Below are positions 35,659 through 52,558 of a DNA stretch of 64,000 bases, one piece after another. This DNA is from Malaya genurostris (Eukaryota > Arthropoda > Insecta > Diptera > Culicidae): positions 153,992,365 through 154,056,364 of the forward strand of contig NC_080572.1 in the NCBI RefSeq assembly GCF_030247185.1, written 5' to 3'. Below the pieces are notes generated by a model, which saw only the letters and a program-made list of their open reading frames with translations, made no database searches and was not told the DNA's origin. Each line of letters opens with the position of its first letter. The stretch's first letter is position 1. The position numbers and the translations under genes are program-made.

Positions 35659-36492
35659 TTAATTTTGAATGCTGTCCGCTTTCTCCGTAGTGTCCTCGAT
35701 GGATTTAACCGAATTTTTTGCAGATTTTTGTACCGATAACAATTTTTTTTGTATGTGGCCTTTCAGCTTACAGAAATTACAAATAAAGTTGGAATATCTA
35801 CCCCGGCTAGACGATCTGTGTCCTGAACGCGACGTACTGTTATGCATACCATAACTAAAACGATTTTCTTGGTCCCGATCATTTCTGCTTCGCGATCTGT
35901 CATATCTCCTATCACCATCTCGCCTATCATATTTGAGCTCTCTTCGTCCTAAACGTTGTTTAACTGAATTCACATTGTAGTTTTCCTCTGAATTTAACAA
36001 TTGCGCTCGAGACGTTGCTAACTCGCTATTTTTAATTATCTTTTCTGCTGTCCGAACCGATAAGTCTTCTTCGTCCAACAAACGCTGCTGTAATATCTTA
36101 TCATAAACCCCAAATATCAACTGGTCTTTTATAGCCATATCTCTAAACTCCCCGAAATCACACTGCTCGGCAAGGAGCTTTACTGCCAGAATAAAATTCT
36201 CACCGGATTCTGTCGGGCCTAGTTTCCGTCAGCGAAATTCGAACCTAAGGACAGTATCCGATTCAACCTTATCGAATCGTTCTTTTAATTTATTTTTTGT
36301 AATAGCTTCATAGCTTAGCCCCTTTAAATCCGTTCCCGGATACAACAATTTGAGCTCTTCGAAAACACGCATGCCAGAAAAACTCATAAAAATGTCTTTC
36401 TTCCGCTCATTAGCTATATTATTACACGAAAAAAAAAAACTCCAAACGTTCAATATAGTTTGAAAAAGATGTGCCAATGTCGTACGGATCAA
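35659..36492 (-). pseudogene. Gag of the Mag-type element
   Basis: Two minus-strand frames form Gag. The first (36492-36229) has the capsid-like MSFSGMRVFEELKLLYPG and ITKNKLKERFDKVESDTVLRF. The second (36138-35659) has DMAIKDQLIFGVYDKILQQR, an Arg/Asp/Ser-rich nucleic-acid-binding stretch, and a zinc knuckle CNFCKLKGHIQKK in which the last cysteine is replaced. A frameshift and short gap near 36,150-36,230 separate the parts. Gag would package the element RNA. Confidence 0.8.
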
Positions 36493-37073
36493 TCGTCCCT
36501 AACAACGCCATGCCCAAACCAAATCAAAATGGCTCACAACTTTAAAAAAATATAACAAAAATACATGTACCTTTTGAACCGAAAATTCCGTTCACTGTAT
36601 GTAGCCCGTACTTCAGCCAGAAGCTCTTATCCAACGTAGATTTACTTTAAGGAATTGACTCACACGTCTGAGCAGAATTTGCTTCGCGTTCCGGGTTGGG
36701 CCCCCAAAGCGTCGCTTGCGACCGGCTAAACAATTAAACGGCAAAAAGAAAAGAATTAGGGAAACAATAGACTAACAATCAATCTATTCAAATATATTGT
36801 ATTATAACAATATTCACATACAAATATAAAACAATGCTGACACTCTTGCAGCCTTTGTACTCACCTATTAAACTATTGTCCAGAATATAAAAAAAACTCG
36901 CGCTTCCAAAAATTTTGGACGTCCCAGTGGATCGCTAGAACAGTGAACTTAAATTGAGCCCTTCCTATCGGAGTTTTCGCGGGTGCCCTCCAAGGCAGCG
37001 AAGAACCAAGAACAACTCGTGGAACAATATCACACGCGAAAACTAAAGGAAACCGATTTGCACTCGTCACCAC

Positions 37074-37332
37074 TTTAAGATTTATACTTACTTTTAAATG
37101 GGACACTTTCTTTTAGCTCAAGTTACTTAAAAAACGTCTGCTTGGATAGCTAGTCAGGATCAAAGTGCCTAATAAATTATATTTCTGAATTCAGCCTAAC
37201 TCATATCTATTATGTACACAACTGACATATTTACATAGAGGGGAAATAGGGTTCGAGCTTTCACGCCGATATAACATCGATTCCGCCAATTACACACAAA
37301 TTCCTTTCAATTCATAAATTTAGTTCATTACA
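37074..37332 (-). repeat. 5' LTR of the Mag-type element
   Basis: This is the upstream LTR for the minus-strand genes. Directly inside it the minus strand reads GTGGTGACGAGTGCAAATC, the expected place for a primer-binding site; I cannot assign the tRNA. A second tRNA-complement-like phrase, TTTGGGGGCCCAACCCGGAA, lies further inside at about 36,700. Confidence 0.85.
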
Positions 37333-39344
37333 CACATATGGCTCCGAATTGTTCGATATATCTTCGTAGAATCGAATTATTATCCATATAGTGAAATTAA
37401 GATTTTGTAAATAAAAAGAAATCGTAAGATATTTCCTTAAGAAAATTTAGTTGAATCCATTCAACTAAATATTCGTAACTTAATTCAAGTTACGTTCAAG
37501 TATTTAATATTTTATTCATTTATTCATTTTTTTATTTATTTATTTATTTATTTGTTTATTCACTTATTTTATTTATTTAATTATTTATTTTATTCAATTC
37601 TTCTAAAACTCATTAAAAAACATGCATATAAAGTAGACCCTTAGTTATTATTCCAAATGAGATCTACATGTCAATTACGCATCAATATATTTCAAATTAA
37701 GTCCGCCTGCGTTTATACATTGTAACGTGTCGTTCTTCAGTCCAACCATTAATAGCCAAAGACCACCCTCTCTCCTTTTATGCCGAGTGAGATTGTCAAA
37801 CATAGTCGACGAACAGAATCCTTTCAGTTAGTTTGAAGGAAAGAGAAAGATAGAATGCTCACATGGGCTAGAACGAACTAAATGGTTGAATAACTCAAGA
37901 TTCCGAGTAATACCGAAGAATTCCCGGGAAATGACGTACTTCCGCTTGCGTCTTCACTAATCTGAGGATTACATGGCTTAATCACTATGTCCCAGTTCGT
38001 TTAGTAGAGTGGTAGTGACGCGATATGTTCCGTTGACTAAAATTGTGGAAAGGTACACGTGATGTGGAATTTCTTTTCAGTTGGCTATAAATTTCTAGTT
38101 TTTATATAACCAACAAGTAAAGTGTGTGAATTTATCGTGTGCGAAATAGATTTGTGTGCTGATCGAAAAGATAAGGCAGAAATGTGCTTAAATCAAAGAC
38201 CCGCTTTATGCTAGCGACCCGTTCGAACAACCACGTTTGTTCAATCCAATTCCTCAGGCTATCATCCGTAAAACCATACGAATTCACGCTCATTGGACAC
38301 CGTTTGCCCACTGCGTTACTCGCCACATCCTGGAGGACAAATGACCGACGCACAATTTTTCGTTGGAAGGGAGTCGCTACCACATAACTTCATTGGAAGT
38401 GATCTTCCGGTGGCCTTAGAAAATCCACGTATCTGTGAAACACCGAACATCTGATCGACAAAATAACCAGCAACATCAAAAAGCCATCTTCAGCTGGTCA
38501 GATTCGGGCAAGGAACAATAGCGCTTGGATCCCCTCGTTCCCCACGTGATCTGCTGTAATTCCAGTATCTCCATCCATCAGTCGCTGGGTCGGTGAGTCC
38601 GTTCCGTTTTACTTATTTGATCAAATAGACGTCCATGAATACCGACACCGAGATAAATTGATAACCGCTGATAACTGATTTTTGGACCCCGCTTATAGAC
38701 GGGCGCGTCCATGAAGTGATCACGTTACGATCCGTGTGCACATGTGATTGCGTTCTCGGAGGCACCCTCCGAAACGCACACAAATAATTACACCCGGGTG
38801 TCCAAGGTCCCCTCGGGCCCCTCCTCCTTGACTGTTGGAAGGTGAACTTTGAGTATTGGTGAGTTGGGTTGTTAGGGCATTGGAACCTGTTCTGGGACGA
38901 GTTTAGCGTGCCTAGCTGGACCGATCCGGATTCTTCTTGAAGGATTCTGTTATTTTACTTGCGTTAGTGCAATCTAAGATATGGCGGTAGTCTCCGAAAG
39001 GAATGGCGCTAAAACTGATTGATCACTTTTTGATGTATTTTGCTCTAATGCAAAAGGTAGCATGCAGCTAAAATTATTATGATACGTTAGATGCTACAAG
39101 AGATATTCAAGACCAAAAATCGCTCACCTAGAGGGAAAATTATGAATAGGCACCCCATAGTAAAGTAAGGCGTATTCACGTCAAAATCGTCACAAAAGAT
39201 TCTTAATTTGCTCTTTCAACAAAGTAATAAATAAGAAATAAAACATGAGAATCAATCAATTAAAATTATTCCGATTTAATATGTATGATATTTATGATAT
39301 TAGTGGAAATATCTGATATAGTCATAAAAATTTTAAAATTACAG
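37333..39344. other. No supported gene; contains ATTT-rich tract
   Basis: An imperfect (ATTT)n low-complexity tract spans about 37,500-37,600. The remainder has no convincing ORF or second copy in the window. Bases 39,080-39,115 resemble 19,765-19,800 (AGAGATATTCA-GA-CAAAAA), a weak sign of a shared element. Confidence 0.4.
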
Positions 39345-39407
39345 CTGATTCGAAACCATCCAAGCCTGCAATTAAGTCTTCAACATTACCCCGAACTTCA
39401 TCACAAG
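39345..39407 (+). CDS. Host gene, small exon (coiled-coil protein, p140Cap/AIP3-like?)
   Basis: The 63-base exon is bounded by a splice acceptor (AAAATTACAG at 39,335-39,344) and a donor (CACAAG|GTATTC at 39,408). Read in the phase that joins the next exon, it is open and encodes DSKPSKPAIKSSTLPRTSSQ, a Ser/Pro-rich linker. Its last base plus the first two bases of the exon at 39,462 form one GAA codon, so the two exons fit in phase across a 54-base intron. This agreement of signals and frame is why I regard it as a real exon rather than chance. Confidence 0.6.
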
Positions 39408-39461
39408 GTATTCTTTTTTGTAAATATACTTTTAGTTAAAAATAATAACTTTCATTTCCAG

Positions 39462-39733
39462 AACGAGATCGACTAAAGCCCTTAACACAAACGAAACCGA
39501 TAATCTTACCTATGAATCAATATAACGCTGATTTGTCACTGGCCCCCGAAGTTTATAACAATCTACGTAATCTACAAAAAAAAGCCAAGGATTTAAGAAC
39601 CGATGTTAGGACTATGCGAAGATTAACACAAACACAAGCAGTTGCAATTAAAGAAGACATTAAGGATACATTTATGAGAATTCGTGCTACTTTACTGGTT
39701 TGCAATGGTGGTTATCTAGGTGACGATGAACGG
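39462..39733 (+). CDS. Host gene, internal exon (coiled-coil protein, p140Cap/AIP3-like?)
   Basis: The 272-base exon follows a good acceptor (CTTTCATTTCCAG) and ends at a donor (GAACGG|GTAAAT). It encodes RDRLKPLTQTKPIILPM and then SLAPEVYNNLRNLQKKAKDL and RTDVRTMRRLTQTQAVAIKE, ending DTFMRIRATLL. The heptad pattern and charge suggest a coiled coil. The wording reminds me of the insect relatives of vertebrate p140Cap/sickle tail (AIP3-domain coiled-coil proteins, the Drosophila CG32809 type), which are cytoskeletal scaffolds. That identity is from memory and uncertain. I could not find the other exons; the huge AAT array starts 1.1 kb downstream. Confidence 0.6.
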
Positions 39734-40800
39734 GTAAATATCTAACATCAAGTTTATAGCATTGTTCTCATAGTGTTAGCGATTTTGAAACGAATCCATC
39801 TTTCAAAATATTGATTACATTCACAACTAGACATTTTTGCACATTTTGATTACATTCACAACTAGACATTTTCGACATTGTATCAGATTGGCCTTGTTAC
39901 ATTTCGGGTATGAATAAATTTCTACCCAAGACCGCAGACAGCATGAGCGGTTAACGTACTTACAGAAAATAAAAGACACCTTATCACAGTAGAAACTGAG
40001 CGAATTTCTCGTGTGTACTCTGGTAAGGTCCCACAGAGGAGTATGTGGGCAATCTAGCCGGCCAAAATTATTTTACATATCTGGCTGTTCCAATACATAG
40101 TATTATGTAATTTTAACTTTAGCGTAGCATTTGCGGATTTTTCGCAATGGTAAAAACGAGCTTTGAAGTTATTTGCATCTGAGTCCATGTCATTATCGAA
40201 CGTCGGTATATACTGCGAAAAAAATAAAGCTTTTTTATTCAATATAACAATATATTTTCAGGCACACTGCTTAAGCTCTAAGATGCCAAGGTTATTTTCT
40301 AATCTTAATTACCGATTAACTTAAAACTAGAATAGTATCATTAGAATATGTCATCTCAGATTCTAGAAAATCCAGCTTTCAGCTGGCGATCGGCAGTGGT
40401 CGATGAATTGAATAATGCACGACTCTTCCAGATGGCGTTGGTAAATATCTATGCTGGCCGCATCCTTCGGTCCGTGTGGGTCCGCGGGAAACACCTCCAG
40501 GCTACGAAAGCCCGGCGGGTGGCCAGAATGCTGGTTTTTCGACTGGAGCGGTCTTCCGTGGGTGGTGAAAAATAAAGTTCAAGCGCATAGATTATTTGTG
40601 AAAAAAATTGATTTAATTTGGTTCCCTTTCGAACAATTTTAACATTTTTAGGATTATGAGAAATATTGTTTGTTTTGAAGTAATCGTATATGTTTTAAAC
40701 GATACTTGAAAGATTCATTATGAACCCTTACATCCTCACATCTCAACCTATCAAATCGTTTCATTCGTCGTGGTTTATTTATGAACGAATGAAACAATGT
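39734..40800. other. Stretch between host exon and AAT array
   Basis: No supported exon. A GC-richer patch at about 40,375-40,570 has two overlapping open frames (40,348-40,575 and 40,451-40,642). Neither fits the splice phase of the upstream exon and I do not recognise either product. A 24-base phrase (GATTACATTCACAACTAGAC...) is repeated at about 39,807 and 39,851. Confidence 0.35.
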
Positions 40801-40819
40801 TATATAATAAAAATAATAA

Positions 40820-45986
<5,167 letters not shown>

Positions 45987-47400
45987 CAGTATAGAATGTG
46001 AGCATTCACGCTGACAGGTTGTGTTTTCGTTTTTACTGGCTCGTGAGTTAACGACTTTTGCCGTGACGAAGGCAACCATAGCTGCGAGTAGAAGGGAAAC
46101 CTGGTGCCAATCGCAAACACAGCAAAGGCTGGTGCATAGCCAATACTCGGGGCGTTCCCGATATGAAAGCAGTCCAAGAAGGCCATTCCATTTATAAGCA
46201 CAGATGTGAAGAGACACAAAGGTGCGAACGCATAGAAGTGCAGAGACACAGACGCAGATTTGCAAAGGCACAGAGGTGCTAAAGCACAGAAGCGTTGAGC
46301 CGCAGAGACATTCTACAAATACAGGCTTTGTACGGGATACAGTATCTGCTGCGGTGGTTCGAAAGAGACAACACATATCGCTTGGAGCTACACAGCAAGC
46401 ATCACATCTAATCGCGAAAGCGAAACCAGAAATCGTTGGCAACGCATTCCTGGTACAGTCGGAACATACTCTCAGTTCGTCAGTTTTCATCACGGCGACT
46501 TAACAGAGGAAACAGGTAATAAGGTAAATTTAATTTAATTTCATTTTATTATCTTTACCATAACTGAAATCTAATTATTCTTGAAACCATTTTGATATTA
46601 TTAATTTTAAACAACCAGTTATTGTAATGGATGATCTCATGGAAGATCATCCGAATCCTATTCCGGATCCTTGTAAGATCTTTAATACTCCCATGGCTGA
46701 GAATTATCAGTAGGGTTCCTGGGCCATGGATATTTTGTTTATTTTGGGGTGCAGGGAAACGCCCGATGGTGATGAAATTTGGCAGTCTCTCTCTCCAGCA
46801 GGCATAAAACCTCATCTTTTGTATCAACCGATTACAATGATACAACAGATACATTAAGGCTTAACACTAACAATAAAGATTAACAATTAAAACTAAACGT
46901 ATAACCCTTTAACTAGTTGATGGTACCAAGCATTACATGGCAGCAATAGTGTTTTTGCGTAAACGGCCAGAGAGTGAAGAAAAAATGGATAGGTAAATGG
47001 ATTATGAAGGCAGGTGGAGGGGGTGGTGAGTAAGCCGGAGTAATTTAGTGGAGGGGTGGTAAGAAGATGGAGAAAAAGACGGGGTTAGAATCCGCAAGTA
47101 GATTTAATTAGTGATCGAAAAGATGGTGGAAGACGGAGAAAAAGGAAGAAGGGCGAGAGGGTTAGTATTTGCAAGCGAATCTGATTAGTTTCCAATAGAA
47201 ATACAGAAGACGAAGAAAATGAGAGGAGAAACGAAAGGGTTAGTATCAGCGAGCGAATCTAAATAATTCCCAACGATGATGGGGGATAGACCTAGTGATG
47301 GTTGAAGAATAGTACAAACGGATACAAACAAATATTAATCCAAAGTTAATCTGACAAGTGACTATGGTAGATTAAATTTGTCGTCAATCAGTAAGAACTC
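45987..47400. other. No supported gene; short imperfect repeats and a hairpin
   Basis: Bases 46,195-46,310 form an imperfect short-period repeat built on GCACAGAGGTG/AGACACAAAGGTGC-like words. A perfect 9-base-arm hairpin (GGATGATCT at 46,629-46,637 and AGATCATCC at 46,644-46,652) lies in a GGATC-rich patch. Bases 46,960-47,300 are purine-rich (GGAGAAAAAG-like). No coding is convincing. Confidence 0.45.
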
Positions 47401-47404
47401 GTTT

Positions 47405-48537
47405 TTAATTTGCTTCAAGAGCCGCGGTGCGCGAGTTTACTTAATTTACATTTTAATCACAACAGAATTGTTTTTTGTTTATTATTTACTCTGACCTGCG
47501 AAATGTGCGCTTTGGATACCACAGTCGACTCGGTTATGTGGACATGTGTTGGATGCTCACGAAAATTTCACGCCACTTGTGTTGGTGTGTCTATTCAGCG
47601 GGGTTCAATGCGGAGAATGGATAGAAGAGTTATTGACGTAAACTTTATATACTACCGTGCTGTGAGCTTCTATACGGAAAAATGGGCTAGTTGAACAACA
47701 AAAGCTTCTTGAATGTCAACTCCATTCAAACACGGAAGTTGTGCATAAACTTTCGATACAACAAGAGAAGCCAAGCTTAGTTTATGAGGCTATTGATGCC
47801 CATGAAATATGGCTTACGACTATAAAAAATGAATTGATTCCAATAAACAAAAACAGCAGCTTGACCGGCAGTGTTGTTGCCATAAAAAACCATGTCACCT
47901 CTTTGGTCGATACAGCCATGTCAGCAAAGAAGGAAAACGTGTACAATGACTTTAAAAACCTGACTTCCGAAGCAGTGAAGAAACATGTGCAAATACCATT
48001 GTCTAATGCCTCAGGTCTCATTTTGACGGCGGATAATTCTGGATGGCGCTTTCTTGGCACTAAAAAGTATGAAAATCGGACTGGAGTGACTACGATGCGC
48101 GAGAATCGAGAAGACTCCATCAGCAGAAACAAGCTGCAAATGCTAAAAGTCGCAAAAAAGCAAATAAAGGTATGTAAGAATTTGAAAATGAACCAAAATG
48201 TAAACTAAAGCAACAATCATTTAAGAAATCATACTAATTACAATGAGAATTACAATGTTCGTGGCTCTTGTTATCCTATCAATCATCATCTAATTAGGAG
48301 ACAACCCAACAGCATCCTGCCACCAGACAGAGTGCTTCTTGTGACTGCGAAATACCGCTTTTCTAGGTCATTTGCAAATAATAGACCAACCGTTCAATTC
48401 CAAAGAGGTGAGGTATTCAATCCATATCTTGTGAACGACTCACAACGATCGCCATCAAGAAGCAACCCGATGACTCCAGAATGTGCGTCAGCTACTTTGT
48501 ACGGCGCGCTCAATTCTCAACACACTTGTTTTCGTTG
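47405..48537 (+). pseudogene. LINE ORF1 with PHD-like zinc finger
   Basis: The frame 47,410-47,694 has CEMCALDTTVDSVMWTCVGC followed by SRKFHATCVGVS, a PHD-like C/H finger of the kind present in ORF1 of CR1/L2-type LINEs. After a frameshift near 47,690 the frame 47,741-48,208 has a coiled-coil-like region and the SGWRFLGTKKYENRT segment that I associate with mosquito LINE ORF1 proteins. A last frame (48,332-48,538) has RVLLVTAKYRFSR and FQRGEVFNPYL, the usual tail. No ORF2 follows; other sequence starts near 48,560. It is a dead copy truncated after ORF1. Confidence 0.7.
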
Positions 48538-48689
48538 ACACTTCCCTTAGGAGTTTGTTTCATTGACACACCCCTTAGGAGAAGAAAACGACGACAACTC
48601 TATTGTATATAATGCCTATCATCCAAATGCTGCACAATTTAATAAGTCATTCATGCCGATAGCATCAAGCTTTTCCTATAAATAAAAAC

Positions 48690-49244
48690 TGAGGTACACT
48701 GAAATGAAAATCTTATTTATATTCACTAGATTTGTCATATGAATCATATGCAGAATATAATTCATAGAAATTATATGGAAACTTATAATCTTTATTTAAT
48801 GTGTACGTCAAATCTAAATGGACGTTATCATAATGAAAGTTATAAAAATATCCCATATAATTTATATGGAAATCCGATGGAAGTCGTGAATCGTACTGCT
48901 TGAAGCTGAAGAAATAGTTGTGTCTCCGATATTCATCAACTGCTCCAGACCATTTTTTTTCAGGAAGTTCCGCATCTCAATGTAATTTTAAATCGCTGAC
49001 AAGACAGCTCATCCAACTTCGTTCAAGGATATGCGTTAACGGACCATGAAATATATATCCGGTACATTTCATTACTCTATCTGTCTAGTAAGATTCATTT
49101 TTATTTTCAGTCTTGGGATCTCACTTCTTTTTCGCAAATATCATGAGGTGCTCCCTTACCGAACGGAATACTAGTAAAGCTTGAATCCTCAAAGAAAAGT
49201 AGTAGTTGGCGATTATCTGCTATTCGTATGAGCTCTATTGAAAG

Positions 49245-49326
<82 letters not shown>

Positions 49327-49663
49327 TTTTTTAAAACTGGTCATATGGTATATATGAACCTATCTAAATAAAATCGAAGTGAATATTATATGCGCTTCAT
49401 AAATTGTTCCAATGTATGTTGTGTGGATATCTAGTAATGGTTATAAGACGCGCCAATCAATTTAACTCAGACTGGAAATTTCATTCGTTATATGGAAATC
49501 CTGTAAAAATAACGTTAAGAAGAGTTTTATGTTTCATAAGGTTATCTCATACATTTGGCATGGTGTTGAACACATCTTGTAACTATTATTGGAAATGCTA
49601 ATAGTGTAAAATCATTAGAATATCATATAATGTGAAAAAGAAAATTTAGCTCAGTGTAGATAA
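48690..49663. repeat. Possible MITE with (AT)n tract
   Basis: The left end GGTACACTGAAATGAAAATC and the complement of the right end, CTACACTGAGCTAAATTTTC, are similar, suggesting inverted ends of about 20 bases. The interior is very AT-rich with many ATATGA/TCATAT words and contains a pure (AT)n tract at 49,246-49,323. No ORF is convincing. Limits and nature are tentative. Confidence 0.4.
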
Positions 49664-49817
49664 GGTGACATTTCAAGTTGAAGTGCAAACGTTCCTTGTC
49701 TGGTGTAACAAAAGGCTTTTGAAACAAAACGTTAATAAATATAAAGTAATCGTATATTACATCGATGAATGTCCTTATTAATCAATTGCAGAAACTCAGG
49801 ACAATCGATACGTGATA

Positions 49818-50684
49818 CACACTAAGATTTAATTCCCTTGTTCGGTAATATTTTTGACGAGATCTTTCGGTAATCTATAGAAATAACCGATATTTCGGTA
49901 CATGGGTTTTATTTTACAACAATTATGCAAATGTTCACCGAACGATCAGTTTAACGTAAATTTTCATTACAGAATTCTGTATTAGATACACAATTGATAC
50001 GGTAAACCTGAATAGTCGCCAAATACGGTAAAAATCATACTGTCCGTTTGGTAAAGTTATCTTCCAATAACCGAACTTCTGTGAAAACTGATTGTCATGA
50101 ATTTAACTGTCAAACAGTAATTAAAATATTCAGTGAGTGTCTTTTTATTAACCAAACGAAAAAAATGTTCAAGGGTTCATCGAATGGATTGAGGTACAGG
50201 TGATAAAAGTTTTTAAGACATTAGAGCCACTAACAGCTTTTTTGTTTACTTATAGGCAGAAAATAATTTTGTATCACTTGTCCACTTGCTGCCAACACAA
50301 ATCGTTCAAGGGTAATTTTTGTTGAACTCGACGGATTGTGCTGTGTGTTGGAAGGCGCTCATAATTCCGGTCAGTCGGAACATCTGACACTTTTAAAATT
50401 TCTCGTTGAATAAAAGCATTTTCTTCATTCGTTTTTGTGAATATGTGTTGTTTTTTGAAATCCGAAAATCCAGAATTTTAACCAAAGAAAAACAAACAAA
50501 CAAAAATTACCGAACAATCTGTTAGATCCATTTGGTTTACAGTGTACGGTAGTTGTTTGACAGTTCAGCAATTACCAAACGATCGGTAATCAATTCAATT
50601 ACCGAACTGATTACCGAACGTTCAGCTGTTGAAAATTCGGTAAAAAATTACCGAATACTGCGAAATTTTCCAAGTGTGTAGTAA
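49818..50684. repeat. MITE-like element rich in TTCGGTAA/TTACCGAA
   Basis: The left end ACACACTAAGATTTAATTCC and the complement of the right end, ACACACTTGGAAAATTTCGC, are both followed within 30 bases by TTCGGTAAT, giving imperfect inverted ends. More than ten CGGTAA/TTACCG words occur inside, in both orientations, especially at 50,575-50,665. There is no coding frame. Confidence 0.5.
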
Positions 50685-50853
50685 TATATCAGCAACAAAA
50701 AGGGCTCTGGATACTTTCCTACAAACAAATAGCAGATTCAGACCAATAAGCTTACAATGATCTTTGTAACTAAGAAGATCCCTCCTAGGTAAGTTGCGCA
50801 GAGCGAATCAAACAAATCTAACGCTGGATAGCTTCGATGCGTGCAATGTCGAT

Positions 50854-51638
50854 TTAATAGTGAGGTGCCCAGACAACAGCTGCATATTCTAGCGTCGAAC
50901 GCCTTAACTGCCCTAAGACAGTTACATTAGTAAAGTTGTTGGTAACGCGAAAGACAAAACCCAAGAGCTTGGAGGCCTTTGAAATCACATAATCGATGTG
51001 ACTTTGGAAGTCCAGCTTGGAATCAAGAATGATACCCAAATCTTGCACGGAAGATTCACGTTTCAGTATATTGTGCGAGATGCTATAGTCGTAGGTAATC
51101 AGCGAGCGTTAACGAGTAAACGACAAAACGAAACACTTCGATGCATTCAAGACCATTCTATTATCCTGATACCAGTTTGTGAATAAGACTAACTGTGACT
51201 GCAAATATATAGTGTCTTCTTGACATTTAACTGAATAAAATAGCTTGAAGCCGTCTGCGAAGGATAGTTTGTGGCATTGCAAATATCAGGTGTCGCCGAT
51301 GATTCGACGTCATCAAGAAACATCTGATCAAGAAGTCCTGATTCTTTCCTTTGTTAGTTCACGTGATTCCAAAATCTTCTACGGTTGATTCTCGGATTAT
51401 TTTGTACTCGAAGGAGGTGAGCATCGTATAACATTCTGTTCAGTCGTTCATAGCGGTTGTTGAGGTAGAGATAGTGAGATCGCAATTGAAGCGAAGGCCG
51501 TTTAGATAATTTCCTTAATGCAGACCCTTTAGCGCACTTACAACGTTTTAAGATCAGATTTGCCCATGGAGGGTGTATCGACATATTTTTTGGTATAAAT
51601 TGATCGATGGAGTACGAGATTACATGATACCATAGCAT
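50854..51638 (-). pseudogene. LINE relic with internal deletion
   Basis: The minus-strand frame 51638-51354 matches the linker between endonuclease and RT (YSIDQFIPKNMSIHPPWANL and INRRRFWNHVN; compare AIDQYVPKRIIQPSKQAPWQ in the 8.4-11.4 kb LINE). Frame 51048-50854 matches the region after the RT active site (DLGIILDSKLDFQSHIDYVI and LRRSTLEYAAVVWAPHY). Nearly all of the RT palm between them is deleted. It belongs to the same family group as the LINE at 8.4 kb. Confidence 0.75.
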
Positions 51639-51884
51639 CTAGTCTATGTTCGGCGCAAATTAAAGCCATTGAACTCAATGCATATTACTAAAGACTTGAC
51701 ATCACATTTTTCAAAAGTTAATAAAGATAAATTCGAGTTGTAGTTAACGATTTGAAACAGGCTCACGAAATAGTAACCTGTGAATTATTCGTTATTGAAT
51801 ATCGAGTTTACATTCCATCGAAGGAGGTGGAACTAGACGGTGTTGTCAGGGAAGAAAACCAGACAGTCGTTGACTTACTTAAAA

Positions 51885-52000
51885 CCTGTTTTAATCCACC
51901 TAGTGGTGTAATGATGCCTTTCTCTTGTATATAATATTGTGGTATTCTATTCAAAAATTTTCTCTTCGAATTTTGAAAGAAACCGAGAGATTGTTTGTGC
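51885..52000 (+). repeat. Left end of the mosquito repeat family
   Basis: AACCTGTTTTAATCCACCTA followed by GTGGTGTAATGATGCCTTTC and AATATTGTGGTATTCTATTC matches 16,788-16,860. Only the left ~110 bases are present. Confidence 0.7.
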
Positions 52001-52558
52001 ATAACATACAGAATGAAACAGTGCTTTGATTGCGTAGGCCATCCTTAAGAAAACGAAGTGGGTTCACTATTGATGTGCAACACATTTTTGTTTTCTATAT
52101 AAGGGTGTAAATTAGAAACTCAAGAAAAATACACGTAGAAATGTGGTCAGGTTTTGATTAATTACAGCTCAGTCCATTTTGTATCAATTATTAATATTAT
52201 GTCACTATTTGATTTGAAATATTTCTACGTATTGATTTGAATGTTCATAGTAACGTTTTGTTAATTGTATGTCATTGAAATGCTGATTAATAGCTAGCAG
52301 TGTCCTACCGGATTTCCCTGCCATAGCCGACGGTTCGACAGAGTAAGCGATATATCAATGGGAAAGCATCACTCTGATTGGTCAATCGTAGAAACAGAAC
52401 AGCTGTTGGAAGCATGCGAATCTATAAATAGAAAAGAAATTATAGCTAACGTTTCAAAATTCGTCATCTAACACTCGATGTGGAAAGATGAATAACCTAC
52501 TACGACTAATTTCGATTTTGTTTTATTTTTTATTCGCTGTTGTCTACCTACCCAAGCT

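Larger units (their letters stand above)
31296..37332 (-). mobile_element. Full-length Mag-type Ty3/gypsy retrotransposon with two LTRs
   Basis: Direct repeats at 31,296-31,548 (253 bp) and 37,074-37,332 (259 bp) differ by about eight substitutions and one 6-base gap. Outside them the same five bases CACAT occur at 31,291-31,295 and 37,333-37,337, a target duplication. On the minus strand each LTR starts TGTAATGAAC/TGTAATTAAC. A purine run AGGGAAAAGAA lies next to the 3' LTR at about 31,549-31,565. Internal coding on the minus strand runs gag, protease relic, RT, RNase H, integrase. The LTR end TTAAA instead of CA is unusual. Confidence 0.9.

Noticed and set aside
46555..46854. 99-residue minus-strand ORF
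   Set aside because: No recognisable motif, lies over a hairpin and GGATC-rich repeats, and shows no coding-like composition.
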